From an uncultured Eubacteriales bacterium (GTDB taxonomy: Bacteria > Bacillota > Clostridia > Oscillospirales > Oscillospiraceae), in NCBI GenBank assembly GCA_900545515.1, contig UQZA01000006.1, forward strand, positions 1 through 64,000: a DNA stretch of 64,000 nucleotides, written 5' to 3'. Below, in pieces: positions 49,273 to 58,032 of the stretch. Within the stretch, counting starts at the first letter, position 1, and each line of letters starts with the position of its first letter. A program made the position numbers and the translations under genes. A model generated the notes under the pieces. The model was given only the letters and a program-made list of their open reading frames with translations. It searched no databases and was not told where the DNA came from.

Positions 49273-52200
49273 TTAATTCAGCAGCGACAGCAGCTCCTCC
49301 CGGGACATGGAGAGGAGGCTCTCGCCATCTCCCCCTGTGACGGTCTCCATAAGGGCGGATTTTTTCTCCTGGAGCTCCAGGATTTTCTCTTCAATGGTGT
49401 CCTTGGCAATGAGCTTATACACATGCACGCTGGCCTGCTGGCCCATACGGTGGGCCCGGTCCGTAGCCTGGTTCTGAGCAGCCAGGTTCCACCAAGGGTC
49501 ATAGTGAATCACCACATCCGCCGCCGTCAGGTTGAGGCCAGTGCCTCCAGCCTTCAGGGAGATCAAAAACACCTGCGCGCCGCCGGCCTGAAAGGCCTTC
49601 ACCAGCTGAGCCCGCTTCTCCTTAGGGGTGTCCCCCTGGAGCGTATAGCTGGAAATGCCCAGCTGGTTTAGGCGTTCCCGAATCCGGCTCAGCATAGAGG
49701 TAAACTGGGAGAACAGGAGAATCTGGTGGCCGTTCTCCACCATACCGGCACACAGCTCCAAGCAGGCCTCCAGTTTGCTGGACGGCCCCTGGTAGTTGGA
49801 AAAACACAGATTGGGGTCACAGCAAACCTGCCGCAGCTGGGTCAGGGCCGCCAAGATTTGCAGCTTATTCCCGCCCTCCCCGGTGCAGGCCGTCTTGGCT
49901 GCACTGGCCACAGCGTAATAGGTCTTGCGCTCCTCCTCAGAAATCTGGACCCTTCGGACATGCTCCATTTTGGGGGGCAGCTCCTTTAGCACCGCCTGCT
50001 TCAGTCGCCGGAGCAAAAAAGGCTGGACCAGGCGGCTGAGCTGCTGCCCAGCCTGGGGGTCCTTGCTCTGAGCGATGGGCCGCTCCAGCTTCTCTACAAA
50101 GGCGGCGTGGGAAAACAGGTAACCGGGCATGAGGAAATCAAACAGGTTCCACAGCTCGCTGAGGCGGTTCTCAATGGGCGTACCTGTGAGCACAAAGCGC
50201 TGGCTGCAGGCAATGGTTTTGACTGCCTTGGAGGCCAAGGTTGCCTGATTTTTGATATTCTGCCCCTCATCCAACACACAGGCGTAGAAGGTTCGGCCTT
50301 CATACAGCTTGATATCCCGCTTTAAAAGATCATATGAGGTCACCCAAAGATCCCAATCCCCACATGTTTCCATCTGCTCTTTGCGCTCCGCCGCCGGTCC
50401 CATGATAAGAGCGGACCGGAGCTGGGGGGCGAACCGGGCCAACTCGTCTCCCCAGTTTAAAATCAGTGAGGTGGGGCATACCACCAGGCTGGGCATACCC
50501 GTTTCCCGAAAGGGCACCGTAGACAGATAGGCAATGATCTGCACCGTCTTTCCGAGTCCCATTTCGTCTGCCAAAATGCCGCCAAAGTGGCAGCTCTCCA
50601 GGGTCTTGAGCCATTGAAAGCCCACCTTTTGGTAGGGGCGGAGCACTGGCTCCAAATGGGCCGGAACCTGATAGTCGCTCTCCGCCACAGACTTGAAGTT
50701 CCGGACCATGGAGCGGAACTGCCGGTCCCGGTTTACCTGGAGCCCCTCGTTTTTTCCCAAGAGTGCATCCAGGTACAGCCCCCGGTACGCAGGCATCGTC
50801 ACATGACCCTGGACCAGATCCTTCGCCGGTAAAAGGGTCATATGAGCCATTTCCGCCAGGGTTTCATAGGGAGAGCCGTCCAGCTTCAGGAAGCGGCCAT
50901 CCTTCAGCCGGTGATATTTCTGCTTCCGGAGCAGGCTACGGTACAGGCCCTCCAGCTCCTCCGGGGGAAACTCTCCGGTGTCCAGGTCCAGACTGAGCAA
51001 ACCGTCGGAGACGGAAATCCCCACCGTGGGGCTGGAGGGCCGGATCTGCTTGTCCCCCAAGCGCTGGGAGACGTATACCTCTCCATAGCTGTGAAAGGTA
51101 TCCAGCACATCCGTGAGAAAGTCATACATGGCCTCCTCTTTCTCCATGACAAATACGCCATTGCTGTCCTCCTGAAAGTACCGCCGCAGAGGATCCTGGG
51201 CAGCCTGCTCCTGCCGCACATTGCGCTTCACCGTCAAATCCCGGGAGGCCGGGAGGCCGTAAGGTACTTCCTGCTCTCCATAGCGGAACTTCAGCTCTGC
51301 CTGTAGCCGCCCATTGTCCACGTCGAAGTAATAGCAAGGGGTACAATCATCGGGGGAATAGGCCTCCAGAAGTCCGCTTGGGTCCTCTACAGCAATCAGA
51401 TCCCTCACCTCCGGCAGCACACAGCTGCAAAAATCCGGCAGGTCAGAAAAGGCAATTTGCATCTTACCGGAACCTACAGACAGCATGGGATAAACCCGCT
51501 CCTGAAAATCCCGGCTGCATCGGAGCAGTTTCCGGTCGTAAAAGGCATACAGGGCTCGGGCATTTCCAAAAAAGCTGGTCCCTCTCGGGAGTTCCACCGT
51601 CAGGTTGGCCACATTCTTTTCCTTCTGGAGCTGCATGGCAACAGGCGGGTTCCCATCCTCCAGCACGATTGATGGATTCCACCGGGTGCTTCCCAGGTCC
51701 TGATGCAGATACATCTGAAAAAAGCGGTCGAACGGCTCGCCTGTAAGTTGAATCCCGCCCTTGTTTCCCAAATAACCGCCATAGCTGTAGTTGTCATATA
51801 TTCCATAACCTGGCTCAAAGGAGCGGAAGGTGCGAAATTCATTCATCAGCAGGGCAATAAGCGCCTGAGACTGCTCATCAAACTGCGCCATGGCATGGCA
51901 CAGGGTCAATCCCTTGCCATAGGTCACCTCTTCTTCTTTGCTGACATACTCTAAAAAAGTCTTCACATTCTTAACCACATACAGCCTGTCAAAGCCCACC
52001 TGGAAGGTGAGCGTGGGGTAGCCCCGACTCATTTCCGACGGAAAAATCTGGGGAACCAGCCGGGCCTGACGGGTGGCGTCCACACCGGACCTGGAGCGGT
52101 CCCGGTAGGCCTTCAGGATCCGGCTCACCCTCCCATCGCTGCGGTTGGTCTCCGGCTGGTAGGAAACCATGGTCAAAAGCGCCGCCACCAGATGCTTGCA

Positions 52201-52434
52201 GCAGTGCCGGTCTGCAAAGCGGGGGCAGGTACACAGCGCCGATAAGCCCCGGTCGGAAAAAGAGGCATTGACTGTATACAGCTTCGTCCCCCGGACCTTA
52301 CAGGTAAGCTTTGCAAGATCCTTTGTCACTTCCTCCCGGTAGCTGATCACCCGGTCCTGCTCATAATAAGCAAGGCCCCTCTCGTAGTCCTCCTCCGGAA
52401 CCATCTGCCGGATTTCTTTTTTTGTTATGCGCAT
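49273..52434 (-). CDS. SWIM zinc-finger SNF2-family helicase
   Basis: 1053 residues. The N-terminal SWIM finger CTCPRFADRHCCKHLVAAL (C-x-C-x(n)-C-x-H) is followed by a long bacterial SNF2-associated region and the helicase core: LADEMGLGKTVQ (I), VLDEGQNIKN (II, DEGQ in place of DEAH), TGTPIENRLSELWNL (III), then the C-terminal lobe ending with LKAGGTGLNLTAAD and ATDRAHRMGQ. Such proteins (like YqhH of Bacillus) move on double-stranded DNA; role in vivo unclear. Start at MRITKKEI with GGAG eight bases upstream. Single-gene unit. Confidence 0.93.
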   Translation of the reverse strand: MRITKKEIRQMVPEEDYERGLAYYEQDRVISYREEVTKDLAKLTCKVRGTKLYTVNASFSDRGLSALCTCPRFADRHCCKHLVAALLTMVSYQPETNRSDGRVSRILKAYRDRSRSGVDATRQARLVPQIFPSEMSRGYPTLTFQVGFDRLYVVKNVKTFLEYVSKEEEVTYGKGLTLCHAMAQFDEQSQALIALLMNEFRTFRSFEPGYGIYDNYSYGGYLGNKGGIQLTGEPFDRFFQMYLHQDLGSTRWNPSIVLEDGNPPVAMQLQKEKNVANLTVELPRGTSFFGNARALYAFYDRKLLRCSRDFQERVYPMLSVGSGKMQIAFSDLPDFCSCVLPEVRDLIAVEDPSGLLEAYSPDDCTPCYYFDVDNGRLQAELKFRYGEQEVPYGLPASRDLTVKRNVRQEQAAQDPLRRYFQEDSNGVFVMEKEEAMYDFLTDVLDTFHSYGEVYVSQRLGDKQIRPSSPTVGISVSDGLLSLDLDTGEFPPEELEGLYRSLLRKQKYHRLKDGRFLKLDGSPYETLAEMAHMTLLPAKDLVQGHVTMPAYRGLYLDALLGKNEGLQVNRDRQFRSMVRNFKSVAESDYQVPAHLEPVLRPYQKVGFQWLKTLESCHFGGILADEMGLGKTVQIIAYLSTVPFRETGMPSLVVCPTSLILNWGDELARFAPQLRSALIMGPAAERKEQMETCGDWDLWVTSYDLLKRDIKLYEGRTFYACVLDEGQNIKNQATLASKAVKTIACSQRFVLTGTPIENRLSELWNLFDFLMPGYLFSHAAFVEKLERPIAQSKDPQAGQQLSRLVQPFLLRRLKQAVLKELPPKMEHVRRVQISEEERKTYYAVASAAKTACTGEGGNKLQILAALTQLRQVCCDPNLCFSNYQGPSSKLEACLELCAGMVENGHQILLFSQFTSMLSRIRERLNQLGISSYTLQGDTPKEKRAQLVKAFQAGGAQVFLISLKAGGTGLNLTAADVVIHYDPWWNLAAQNQATDRAHRMGQQASVHVYKLIAKDTIEEKILELQEKKSALMETVTGGDGESLLSMSREELLSLLN

Positions 52435-52534
52435 GGAACCCACTCCGTAAAAATAAATTCACAGTTACTTCCTTGTTATTTTACTACATCCTCCAGCCAA
52501 ACACAAGGATGAATCCAATTCCGCCAAACAATTC

Positions 52535-52572
52535 AGCGGGAGAAATCCCAGCGTTCCGTGATTTCTCCCGCT
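52535..52572 (-). terminator. Hairpin downstream of the left folT
   Basis: AGCGGGAGAAATC (52535-52547) and GATTTCTCCCGCT (52560-52572) are perfectly complementary. Lies between folT and the SNF2 gene start on the minus strand. Confidence 0.65.
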
Positions 52573-52614
52573 ATTTCAAGGTTTGGCCCAGGCCATGCCG
52601 TCGCTGCACGCCAG

Positions 52615-53646
52615 TCAGTCTTTTTCAGGCGTCACCGTCAAGCCGGTGATCTCCCCGGCCTGGTCCTGCACCAGAACGGCGGAACCGGTGGCGGTCAGGG
52701 TCAGGGTGCCGTCCCCCTTGACATCGGCAGTGCGGTATCCGGAGGCTTTGGCCAGGTCGGTGTCCGGGGAGGTCGCGTAGACCTGGAATTCCACCGTGGT
52801 GTCCCCCCGGAGCTGTTTGAAGACCTTTTTCAGGACAATGATCTGGTCGCTTTCAATGAGGCCCTGGGCCCGGGCGTCCTCTGTGAGGGCGGAGTTGATC
52901 TCCACCTTCTCCTCGGTGCTCAACCGGGACGCCTGGTCGTTGTTGTTGTAATCGTAGACAAAATATCCCGCCACACAGCCGGCGGCAAAGAGGAACAGAA
53001 CGCCCAAAAGAATGGCCTGCCGCTTTTTCAGGTGCAGCTGGTCCCCGGCATCATAGACGAGGTGCATCCGGTAGGCCAGAGGGATCATCACCATCAGGAA
53101 CAGAATCAGAAGCACAGACTCCAGGGGGAACAGCGCCAGATTCTTGAGAATCCGGGGCAGCTGGAAAAAGGCATAGGACTTATTGAGCACCACCTGGTAA
53201 TACCACGCCATAATGGGAGCATTCAGCACAATGTTCACAAAAAAGTCCACACAAAACCGGGAGAGAATCACCCGGGTAGCGGTGACCCGGGTCCGGTACA
53301 GAAACAGCGCAAAAACCAGAGAGCCGGCAATCTCAATAAAAATAAAGGGGAAAAAATATACCCCGGTGGGGAAGAGCAGACAGCCCAGGGTGTCGGATAC
53401 GGCTGCTGCCAGTATAGCCACCACAGGACCAAAGACCATGGCTCCCAGCGCGTTGATGAAGAAGGCAATGTTGATTTTTAAATCGGCGGCAATGGGGATA
53501 CCCAGGCTCTTGAGCGCCACCCGCAGGGCAATCATCAGGGCGGCAAACACCAGGATTCGGATGTCCTTCAGCTCCATGGCGGCGTCGCGCCAATAGGCTT
53601 TGGAGAATGGGGTCTGATACAATGCGGTAGATTTGGTTTGTTTCAT
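52615..53646 (-). CDS. folT: Folate ECF transporter S component with extra C-terminal domain
   Basis: 343 residues, against about 170-200 for ordinary FolT. Residues 25-200 form the six-helix S component (INIAFFINALGAMVFGP and AAVSDTLGCLLFPTGVYF carry the FolT-like pattern). A seventh helix (about 211-231) and a soluble domain (235-343, YDYNNNDQASRL to the end) follow; the topology would put this part outside the cell. I do not recognise the extra domain; it has strand-rich, FN3-like periodicity at its end. The S component binds folates and works with the shared EcfA/T energy module, not in this window. AGGAGG seven bases before ATG. Under its own THF riboswitch. Confidence 0.85.
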   Translation of the reverse strand: MKQTKSTALYQTPFSKAYWRDAAMELKDIRILVFAALMIALRVALKSLGIPIAADLKINIAFFINALGAMVFGPVVAILAAAVSDTLGCLLFPTGVYFFPFIFIEIAGSLVFALFLYRTRVTATRVILSRFCVDFFVNIVLNAPIMAWYYQVVLNKSYAFFQLPRILKNLALFPLESVLLILFLMVMIPLAYRMHLVYDAGDQLHLKKRQAILLGVLFLFAAGCVAGYFVYDYNNNDQASRLSTEEKVEINSALTEDARAQGLIESDQIIVLKKVFKQLRGDTTVEFQVYATSPDTDLAKASGYRTADVKGDGTLTLTATGSAVLVQDQAGEITGLTVTPEKD

Positions 53647-53864
53647 CGGTGGACCTCCTAAATTTTGATGGGGCCGGGTCGGCAGCAACTGCTGCTGTCT
53701 CATGGCGCGCAGCAAATGAAAAAGCTCCCCACAGGACAAGGCCCGGGGGAGCAAAGTTTGCCAGCATGTGCGCCAGTGGGAGGGACGGCCAGCTTCACAG
53801 CCTTCCCAATGCCCAACTGAGCATCGTTGCTACATAAAGGAGGTTTTTCCACCCATATGCAACA

Positions 53865-53957
53865 GCGGGTGCGGACCTTCTATCGCGGAGAAACTCCTTC
53901 GTCTGCCAGACAACTCCCCATTTTGGCAGCACTTCACGCAGAGGGTCCTACTCTGTC
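53865..53957 (-). ncRNA. THF riboswitch (left folT)
   Basis: Minus strand begins GACAGAGTAGGACCC and holds TGCGTGAAGTGC, AATGGGGAGTTG, GACGAAGGAG, TCCGCGATAGAA and CCGCACCCGC, the ordered conserved segments of tetrahydrofolate riboswitches, about 220 bases before folT. More divergent than the right-hand copy. Confidence 0.8.
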
Positions 53958-53963
53958 GCAGTT

Positions 53964-53992
53964 ATTTTACACGAAATAGAAGCCGTTGTAAA
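53964..53992 (-). promoter_or_regulatory. Promoter of the left folT
   Basis: Minus strand: TTTACA (53987-53992), 17-base spacer, TAAAAT (53964-53969), a few bases before the riboswitch. Confidence 0.75.
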
Positions 53993-54108
53993 TATAAATT
54001 TTGCAAAAATTGGTAATTGCGCAGGAGCATAACATGCGGTAGCAGGCTGGTGCTTCCATGGTTCCCCCGAAGAGTCGCAAAAGAGGGGTGAAAAAGTAAA
54101 ATTTCCTC

Positions 54109-54136
54109 TTGCATTTTGGGGAGAACCTGATACAAT
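54109..54136 (+). promoter_or_regulatory. Promoter of the right folT-folC operon
   Basis: TTGCAT (54109-54114), 16-base spacer, TACAAT (54131-54136). Confidence 0.7.
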
Positions 54137-54157
54137 AAAATCTGTCCAGCGTCGCAG

Positions 54158-54252
54158 GGAGTAGGAAATTTCGCGTTAAGTACCGTTCGGATGGGAGGTT
54201 GCCAGCGGGCGAAGGGGCTGTGGCCCCGCGATGAACTTTCCGCAACCGCCTG
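54158..54252 (+). ncRNA. THF riboswitch (right folT)
   Basis: GGAGTAGGAAATTTCGCGTT starts it, then AAGT, GGATGGGAGGTTGCC, GGGCGAAGGGG with CCCCGCGATGAA, and CCGCAACCGCC. Sequence and order match the folT-type THF riboswitch, where the TTCGCGTTAAGT and GATGGGA blocks form the ligand-binding core. Confidence 0.92.
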
Positions 54253-54371
54253 AGCCGGATGCCCGACCGCGGCAGGCCGTGACCCGCCTCTGCCGTTTGG
54301 TCCAAAAACGCTGGTAAACCTGCGTCCACGGGGGCATGACAGCCGGACAAACCGCATATTCCCTGGAACCT

Positions 54372-54397
54372 CCTCCATTTTCGAAAGGAGGACTTTT
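54372..54397 (+). promoter_or_regulatory. Hairpin that hides the folT ribosome site, terminator-like
   Basis: CCTCC (54372-54376) pairs with the Shine-Dalgarno GGAGG (54387-54391) and TTT with AAA inside it; ACTTTTTT follows directly before ATG. It could block translation or end transcription as the riboswitch output. Confidence 0.65.
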
Positions 54398-54399
54398 TT

Positions 54400-54996
54400 A
54401 TGTCCAAAAACGCAACGACCAAGGAAATCCAGCCCACAACCAGAGGAAGAATGGCCACCCGGGTTGTGGCGACCAGCGCCCTGCTGTGTGCCCTGAGCGT
54501 GGTCTTCGCACGGTTCACCACGGTGATGCCCTCGGCCATCAGCCGGTTCTCCATTGAGGCAGTGCCCATTGCTTTGGCAGGCTACTTCTTTGGCCCCATC
54601 GCCGGCTTGATGGTGGGCGCGGTGAGCGACACCGTAGGCTGCCTCTTCTCCGGCTACGGCTGGGACCCGGTGCTGACGGTGTCCCCCATGCTCCTGGGCC
54701 TGTTTGCAGGTCTCCTGCGGCCGGTGCTGTACCGCATGGAGAAGCCCTGGGACTTCTGGCGCGTAGCGGTAACTCTGCTGCCAGGCAAGGTACTGGGCAG
54801 CGTCCTGTGGCAGAGCTACTGGCTCATCTTCCTGGGCTATTCCAAGAAGGCCATGGGCCCCCTGATTGCCTACCGCTGCATCGAGGCCGGTTTGGAGCTG
54901 GTGCTGGATACCCTGATCATTTTCGTCCTGTTCCGCACGGGAATCTTCCAGCGGCTGGGCCTCTGGCGGCCAAAAGCTGCAAAGTCCCGCTCGTAA
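54400..54996 (+). CDS. folT: Folate ECF transporter S component
   Basis: 198 residues, six helices. FolT pattern: RFSIEAVPIALAGYFFGPIAG followed by GAVSDTVGCLFSGYGWDP, then helix 5-6 segments up to LIIFVLFRTGIF. It binds folates outside the cell and passes them to the shared ECF module. The GAVSDTVGCLF segment matches the same position of the left FolT, so the two are paralogues. AAGGAGG precedes the ATG. Followed by folC; the pair traps folate as polyglutamate. Confidence 0.9.
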   Translation: MSKNATTKEIQPTTRGRMATRVVATSALLCALSVVFARFTTVMPSAISRFSIEAVPIALAGYFFGPIAGLMVGAVSDTVGCLFSGYGWDPVLTVSPMLLGLFAGLLRPVLYRMEKPWDFWRVAVTLLPGKVLGSVLWQSYWLIFLGYSKKAMGPLIAYRCIEAGLELVLDTLIIFVLFRTGIFQRLGLWRPKAAKSRS

Positions 54997-55005
54997 ACAA
55001 CGTGC

Positions 55006-55036
55006 ATGGTCCCTGCCCGCAGAGGCGGGGACCATT
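55006..55036 (+). terminator. Hairpin between folT and folC
   Basis: ATGGTCCC pairs with GGGACCAT with an inner GCC/GGC, followed by TTTAAC. May weaken transcription into folC. Confidence 0.5.
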
Positions 55037-55055
55037 TTAACAAGGAGAAATTGCC

Positions 55056-56324
55056 ATGAATATCACAGAAGCCTTAACCTATATCCACTCTGTCTGCTGG
55101 AGGGGGTCCATCCCCGGCCTCTCCCGGACCCAGGAGCTACTTCGCCGCATGGGAAATCCGGAAAAGAAGTTGAAGTTTGTCCACATCGCCGGAACCAACG
55201 GCAAGGGCTCTACGGCGGCCATGACCGCCTCCATCCTTCGCAAGGCAGGCTACTGCACCGGCCTGTACACTTCCCCCTTCCTCTTCCGGTTTAACGAGCG
55301 GATGAACATAAATGGGGCGGACATTGCAGATGAAGAGCTGGCCGAAATCACAGAGTTCGTCAAGCCCCACGCCGAGGCCATGGCGGACCATCCCACAGAG
55401 TTTGAGCTGGTGACGGCCATTGCCATGGAGTACTTTGCCCGGCACCGGTGCGACATCGTGGTTCTGGAGGTGGGCATGGGAGGGGAACTGGACTCCACCA
55501 ACGTAATTGACCCGCCGGAGGTGGCGGTGATTTGCAACCTGGGCCTGGACCATACGGAATTTTTGGGCAACACGCTGGAAGAGATTGCACAGGCCAAGGC
55601 CGGGATCATCAAGCCTGGCTGCTCCGCTGTCCTGTACCGGGGCAGTCCGTCGGTGGAAGCCGTGTTCGAGGAAGCCTGTAAGGCTCGGGGCGTCGAGCTC
55701 TGCAAAGCGGACTTCAGCGCCCTGGTCTCCCGGTCACACAGCTTTGCGGGGCAGGTGTTCGACTTTGGTTCCCGGAAAGCCCTGGAAATCCCCCTCCTGG
55801 GGGCCCATCAACTGCGCAATGCCGCCGTGGTGCTGACAGCGGTGGACTGCCTGATCCGCCGTGGCTGGAGCATTTCTGAAGAGAATATTCGGGACGGTCT
55901 CCGGGATGTGGTATGGCCCGGGCGGTTTGAGCTGCTGCGGAGAAACCCCGATGTAATTGTAGACGGTGGTCACAATCCCCAGTGCCTGGAAGCCCTGGCC
56001 CAAAATGTCCGGGATTACCTGGCCGGGCGGAACATCACAGCGCTCACCGGCGTCATGGCCGACAAGGATTACACCCACATGTACGAAACCATGGCTCCCC
56101 TGGTCACCCGGTTTGTCGCCGTAACGCCGGACAACCCCCGTGCCATGCCGGCGGAGGAGTTGAAGAAGATTTTAACTTCCTTCGGAAAGCCAGTCACAGC
56201 CTGCGCTTCCGTTTCCCAAGGTGTAGAGGAGGCCCTCCGCCAAGCTGGTCCCCAGGGATTGGTGTTGGCCTTTGGCAGCCTGTACATGGTGGGAGACGTG
56301 CGTAAGACGGTACTGGGGGCATAA
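55056..56324 (+). CDS. folC: Folylpolyglutamate/dihydrofolate synthase
   Basis: 422 residues of the Mur ligase fold. ATP site AGTNGKGSTAAM, omega-loop SPFLFRFNERMNING, and DGGHNP region VIVDGGHNPQC. It adds glutamate tails to folates, keeping them in the cell, and may also make dihydrofolate. AAGGAGAAATTGCC before ATG. Downstream of folT under the THF riboswitch. Confidence 0.95.
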   Translation: MNITEALTYIHSVCWRGSIPGLSRTQELLRRMGNPEKKLKFVHIAGTNGKGSTAAMTASILRKAGYCTGLYTSPFLFRFNERMNINGADIADEELAEITEFVKPHAEAMADHPTEFELVTAIAMEYFARHRCDIVVLEVGMGGELDSTNVIDPPEVAVICNLGLDHTEFLGNTLEEIAQAKAGIIKPGCSAVLYRGSPSVEAVFEEACKARGVELCKADFSALVSRSHSFAGQVFDFGSRKALEIPLLGAHQLRNAAVVLTAVDCLIRRGWSISEENIRDGLRDVVWPGRFELLRRNPDVIVDGGHNPQCLEALAQNVRDYLAGRNITALTGVMADKDYTHMYETMAPLVTRFVAVTPDNPRAMPAEELKKILTSFGKPVTACASVSQGVEEALRQAGPQGLVLAFGSLYMVGDVRKTVLGA

Positions 56325-56351
56325 GAATTCCGGAAAAAGTCAAAAAAACTC

Positions 56352-56380
56352 TTGCATTTAAGGCCTGGATGTGGTATTAT
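56352..56380 (+). promoter_or_regulatory. rpmE promoter and short leader
   Basis: TTGCAT (56352-56357), 17-base spacer, TATTAT (56375-56380). The 60-base leader contains a tight hairpin GGGTGC/GCGCCC near 56400-56414, possibly an L31-type autoregulatory leader. Confidence 0.7.
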
Positions 56381-56447
56381 GGTCGGGCGATTGAATTGAC
56401 GGGTGCAATGCGCCCTTGGACCCCAGAGCAGAAAGAGGTGAAACGAC

Positions 56448-56648
56448 ATGAAGGAAGGTATCCATCCCAAGTACGAACAGACTACGATCCGCTGTGCCTG
56501 TGGCAACGTTTTCACAACCGGTTCCACAAAGAAGGACATCAAGGTTGAAATCTGCTCTAAGTGCCATCCCTTCTACACCGGCAAGCAGAAGCTGGTCGAT
56601 ACCGGTGGACGCGTTGATCGGTTCAACAAGAGATTTGGCCTGAAGTAA
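56448..56648 (+). CDS. rpmE: 50S ribosomal protein L31
   Basis: 66 residues. The zinc-binding version: CACG (residues 16-19) and CSKC (36-39). Conserved HPKYEQTTIRC and HPFYTGKQKLVDTGGRVDRF follow. Ribosome large-subunit protein; the zinc form may give zinc when it is scarce. GAAAGAGGTG precedes ATG. Strong terminator follows. Confidence 0.98.
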   Translation: MKEGIHPKYEQTTIRCACGNVFTTGSTKKDIKVEICSKCHPFYTGKQKLVDTGGRVDRFNKRFGLK

Positions 56649-56656
56649 GACCCCTG

Positions 56657-56689
56657 AGTCCGCACCGCGAAAGTGGTGCGGACTTTTTT
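56657..56689 (+). terminator. rpmE terminator
   Basis: AGTCCGCACC pairs with GGTGCGGACT around an 8-base loop, followed by six T residues. Confidence 0.95.
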
Positions 56690-56769
56690 CTATTCTTCCG
56701 GAATGGAACATGGGGGCATATGGAATCATCTACCATATGAACCAACATTTTTTGAAATCAGGTGATGAT

Positions 56770-58029
56770 ATGCCGCAAGAACACACCATCGAGCGGGCGG
56801 TCCTGGTGGGGCTGAACGCCGACTGTTTTTCCAAGGAGGAGACCGCCTCGGAGGCCAGTTTGGAGGAGCTGGAGGCTCTGCTGGAGACGGCAGGTGGCCT
56901 CTGCACCGCCAAGATCCTGCAAAACCGCCACACTCCGGACGCCCGCACCTTGATTGGCGCCGGCAAGGCCGAGGAGATCCGTCAGCTGATCCAGGCCACG
57001 GAAGCGGGCATGGCCATTTTTGACAACCCTCTGTCTCCCTCCCAAATTCGGGTGCTGGAGGAGCTTCTGGGAGTCACGGTCCTGGACCGAAGCGCCTTGA
57101 TTTTGGACATTTTTGCCCAGCGGGCCAAGACCGCAGAAGGCCGGCTGCAGGTGGAGCTGGCTCAGTACAAGTATCTTCTGCCTCGCCTGTCCGGCATGGG
57201 AATCAGCTTGTCCCGGCAGGGCGGTGGCATTGGCACCCGAGGCCCCGGCGAGACCCAGCTGGAGACGGACCGCCGCCACATTCGCGCCCGGATTGCCAAG
57301 CTGGAGGAGGAGCTGGCTCAGGTCCGCCAGGTCCGGGCCATGCAGCGCCGCCAACGGATCAAAAATTCCGTCCCGGTGGTGGCCCTGGTGGGGTACACCA
57401 ACGCAGGAAAGTCCACCCTGCTGAACCAGCTCACCGGCGCGGAGATTCCCGCCAACAACCGTCTTTTTGACACCCTGGACACCACCTCCCGGCAGCTGGA
57501 GGTAAACGACACCTTACAAGTCATCCTGTCGGACACCGTAGGCTTCATTTCCAAGCTGCCCCACCACCTGGTGGATGCCTTCCGGGCCACTCTGGAAGAG
57601 CTGTCCTATGCAGATCTTCTGATTCATGTCATTGACGCGTCAGACCCGGAACGGGAAGCCCACATTGCCGTGGTGGAGCAGCTGGTGGAGCAGCTGGCAA
57701 AGCCCGGTGTTCCGGTGATCCAGTGCTTTAACAAGGCGGATTTGGTGATGGCGGAGGACCTGCCCGTGGGGCAAAACCGAGTGGCAGTCTCTGCCAAGAA
57801 GGGGAGCGGACTGGAAGCCCTGCTCCGCCTGGTGGCAGACAACCTAAACCGGGGCCAGCACCGGTGTTTTCTCCTCCTTCCCTATGCCCAGGGGGGCATT
57901 CTGGACCGTCTGCATCGGGACGCCCAGGTTCTCGCGGTGGAGTACGCCCCGGAGGGAATCCAGGTAGAGGCCATCTGTGGCCCCATCGTTTACGGACAGC
58001 TGAAAAAATTCGTCATACGGGAGATCTGA
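56770..58029 (+). CDS. hflX: GTPase HflX
   Basis: 419 residues. The HflX N-terminal domain with AKILQNRHTPDARTLIGAGK, the loop ILDIFAQRAKTAEGRLQVEL, the glycine-rich RQGGGIGTRGPGETQLETDR, then the G domain: GYTNAGKST (G1), DTVGF (G3), CFNKADL (G4). HflX splits stalled or stressed 70S ribosomes. Start at MPQEHTIERA with AGGTGAT upstream; two earlier ATGs in frame lack ribosome sites. It is 3 bases before yigZ. Confidence 0.95.
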   Translation: MPQEHTIERAVLVGLNADCFSKEETASEASLEELEALLETAGGLCTAKILQNRHTPDARTLIGAGKAEEIRQLIQATEAGMAIFDNPLSPSQIRVLEELLGVTVLDRSALILDIFAQRAKTAEGRLQVELAQYKYLLPRLSGMGISLSRQGGGIGTRGPGETQLETDRRHIRARIAKLEEELAQVRQVRAMQRRQRIKNSVPVVALVGYTNAGKSTLLNQLTGAEIPANNRLFDTLDTTSRQLEVNDTLQVILSDTVGFISKLPHHLVDAFRATLEELSYADLLIHVIDASDPEREAHIAVVEQLVEQLAKPGVPVIQCFNKADLVMAEDLPVGQNRVAVSAKKGSGLEALLRLVADNLNRGQHRCFLLLPYAQGGILDRLHRDAQVLAVEYAPEGIQVEAICGPIVYGQLKKFVIREI

Positions 58030-58032
58030 CCC

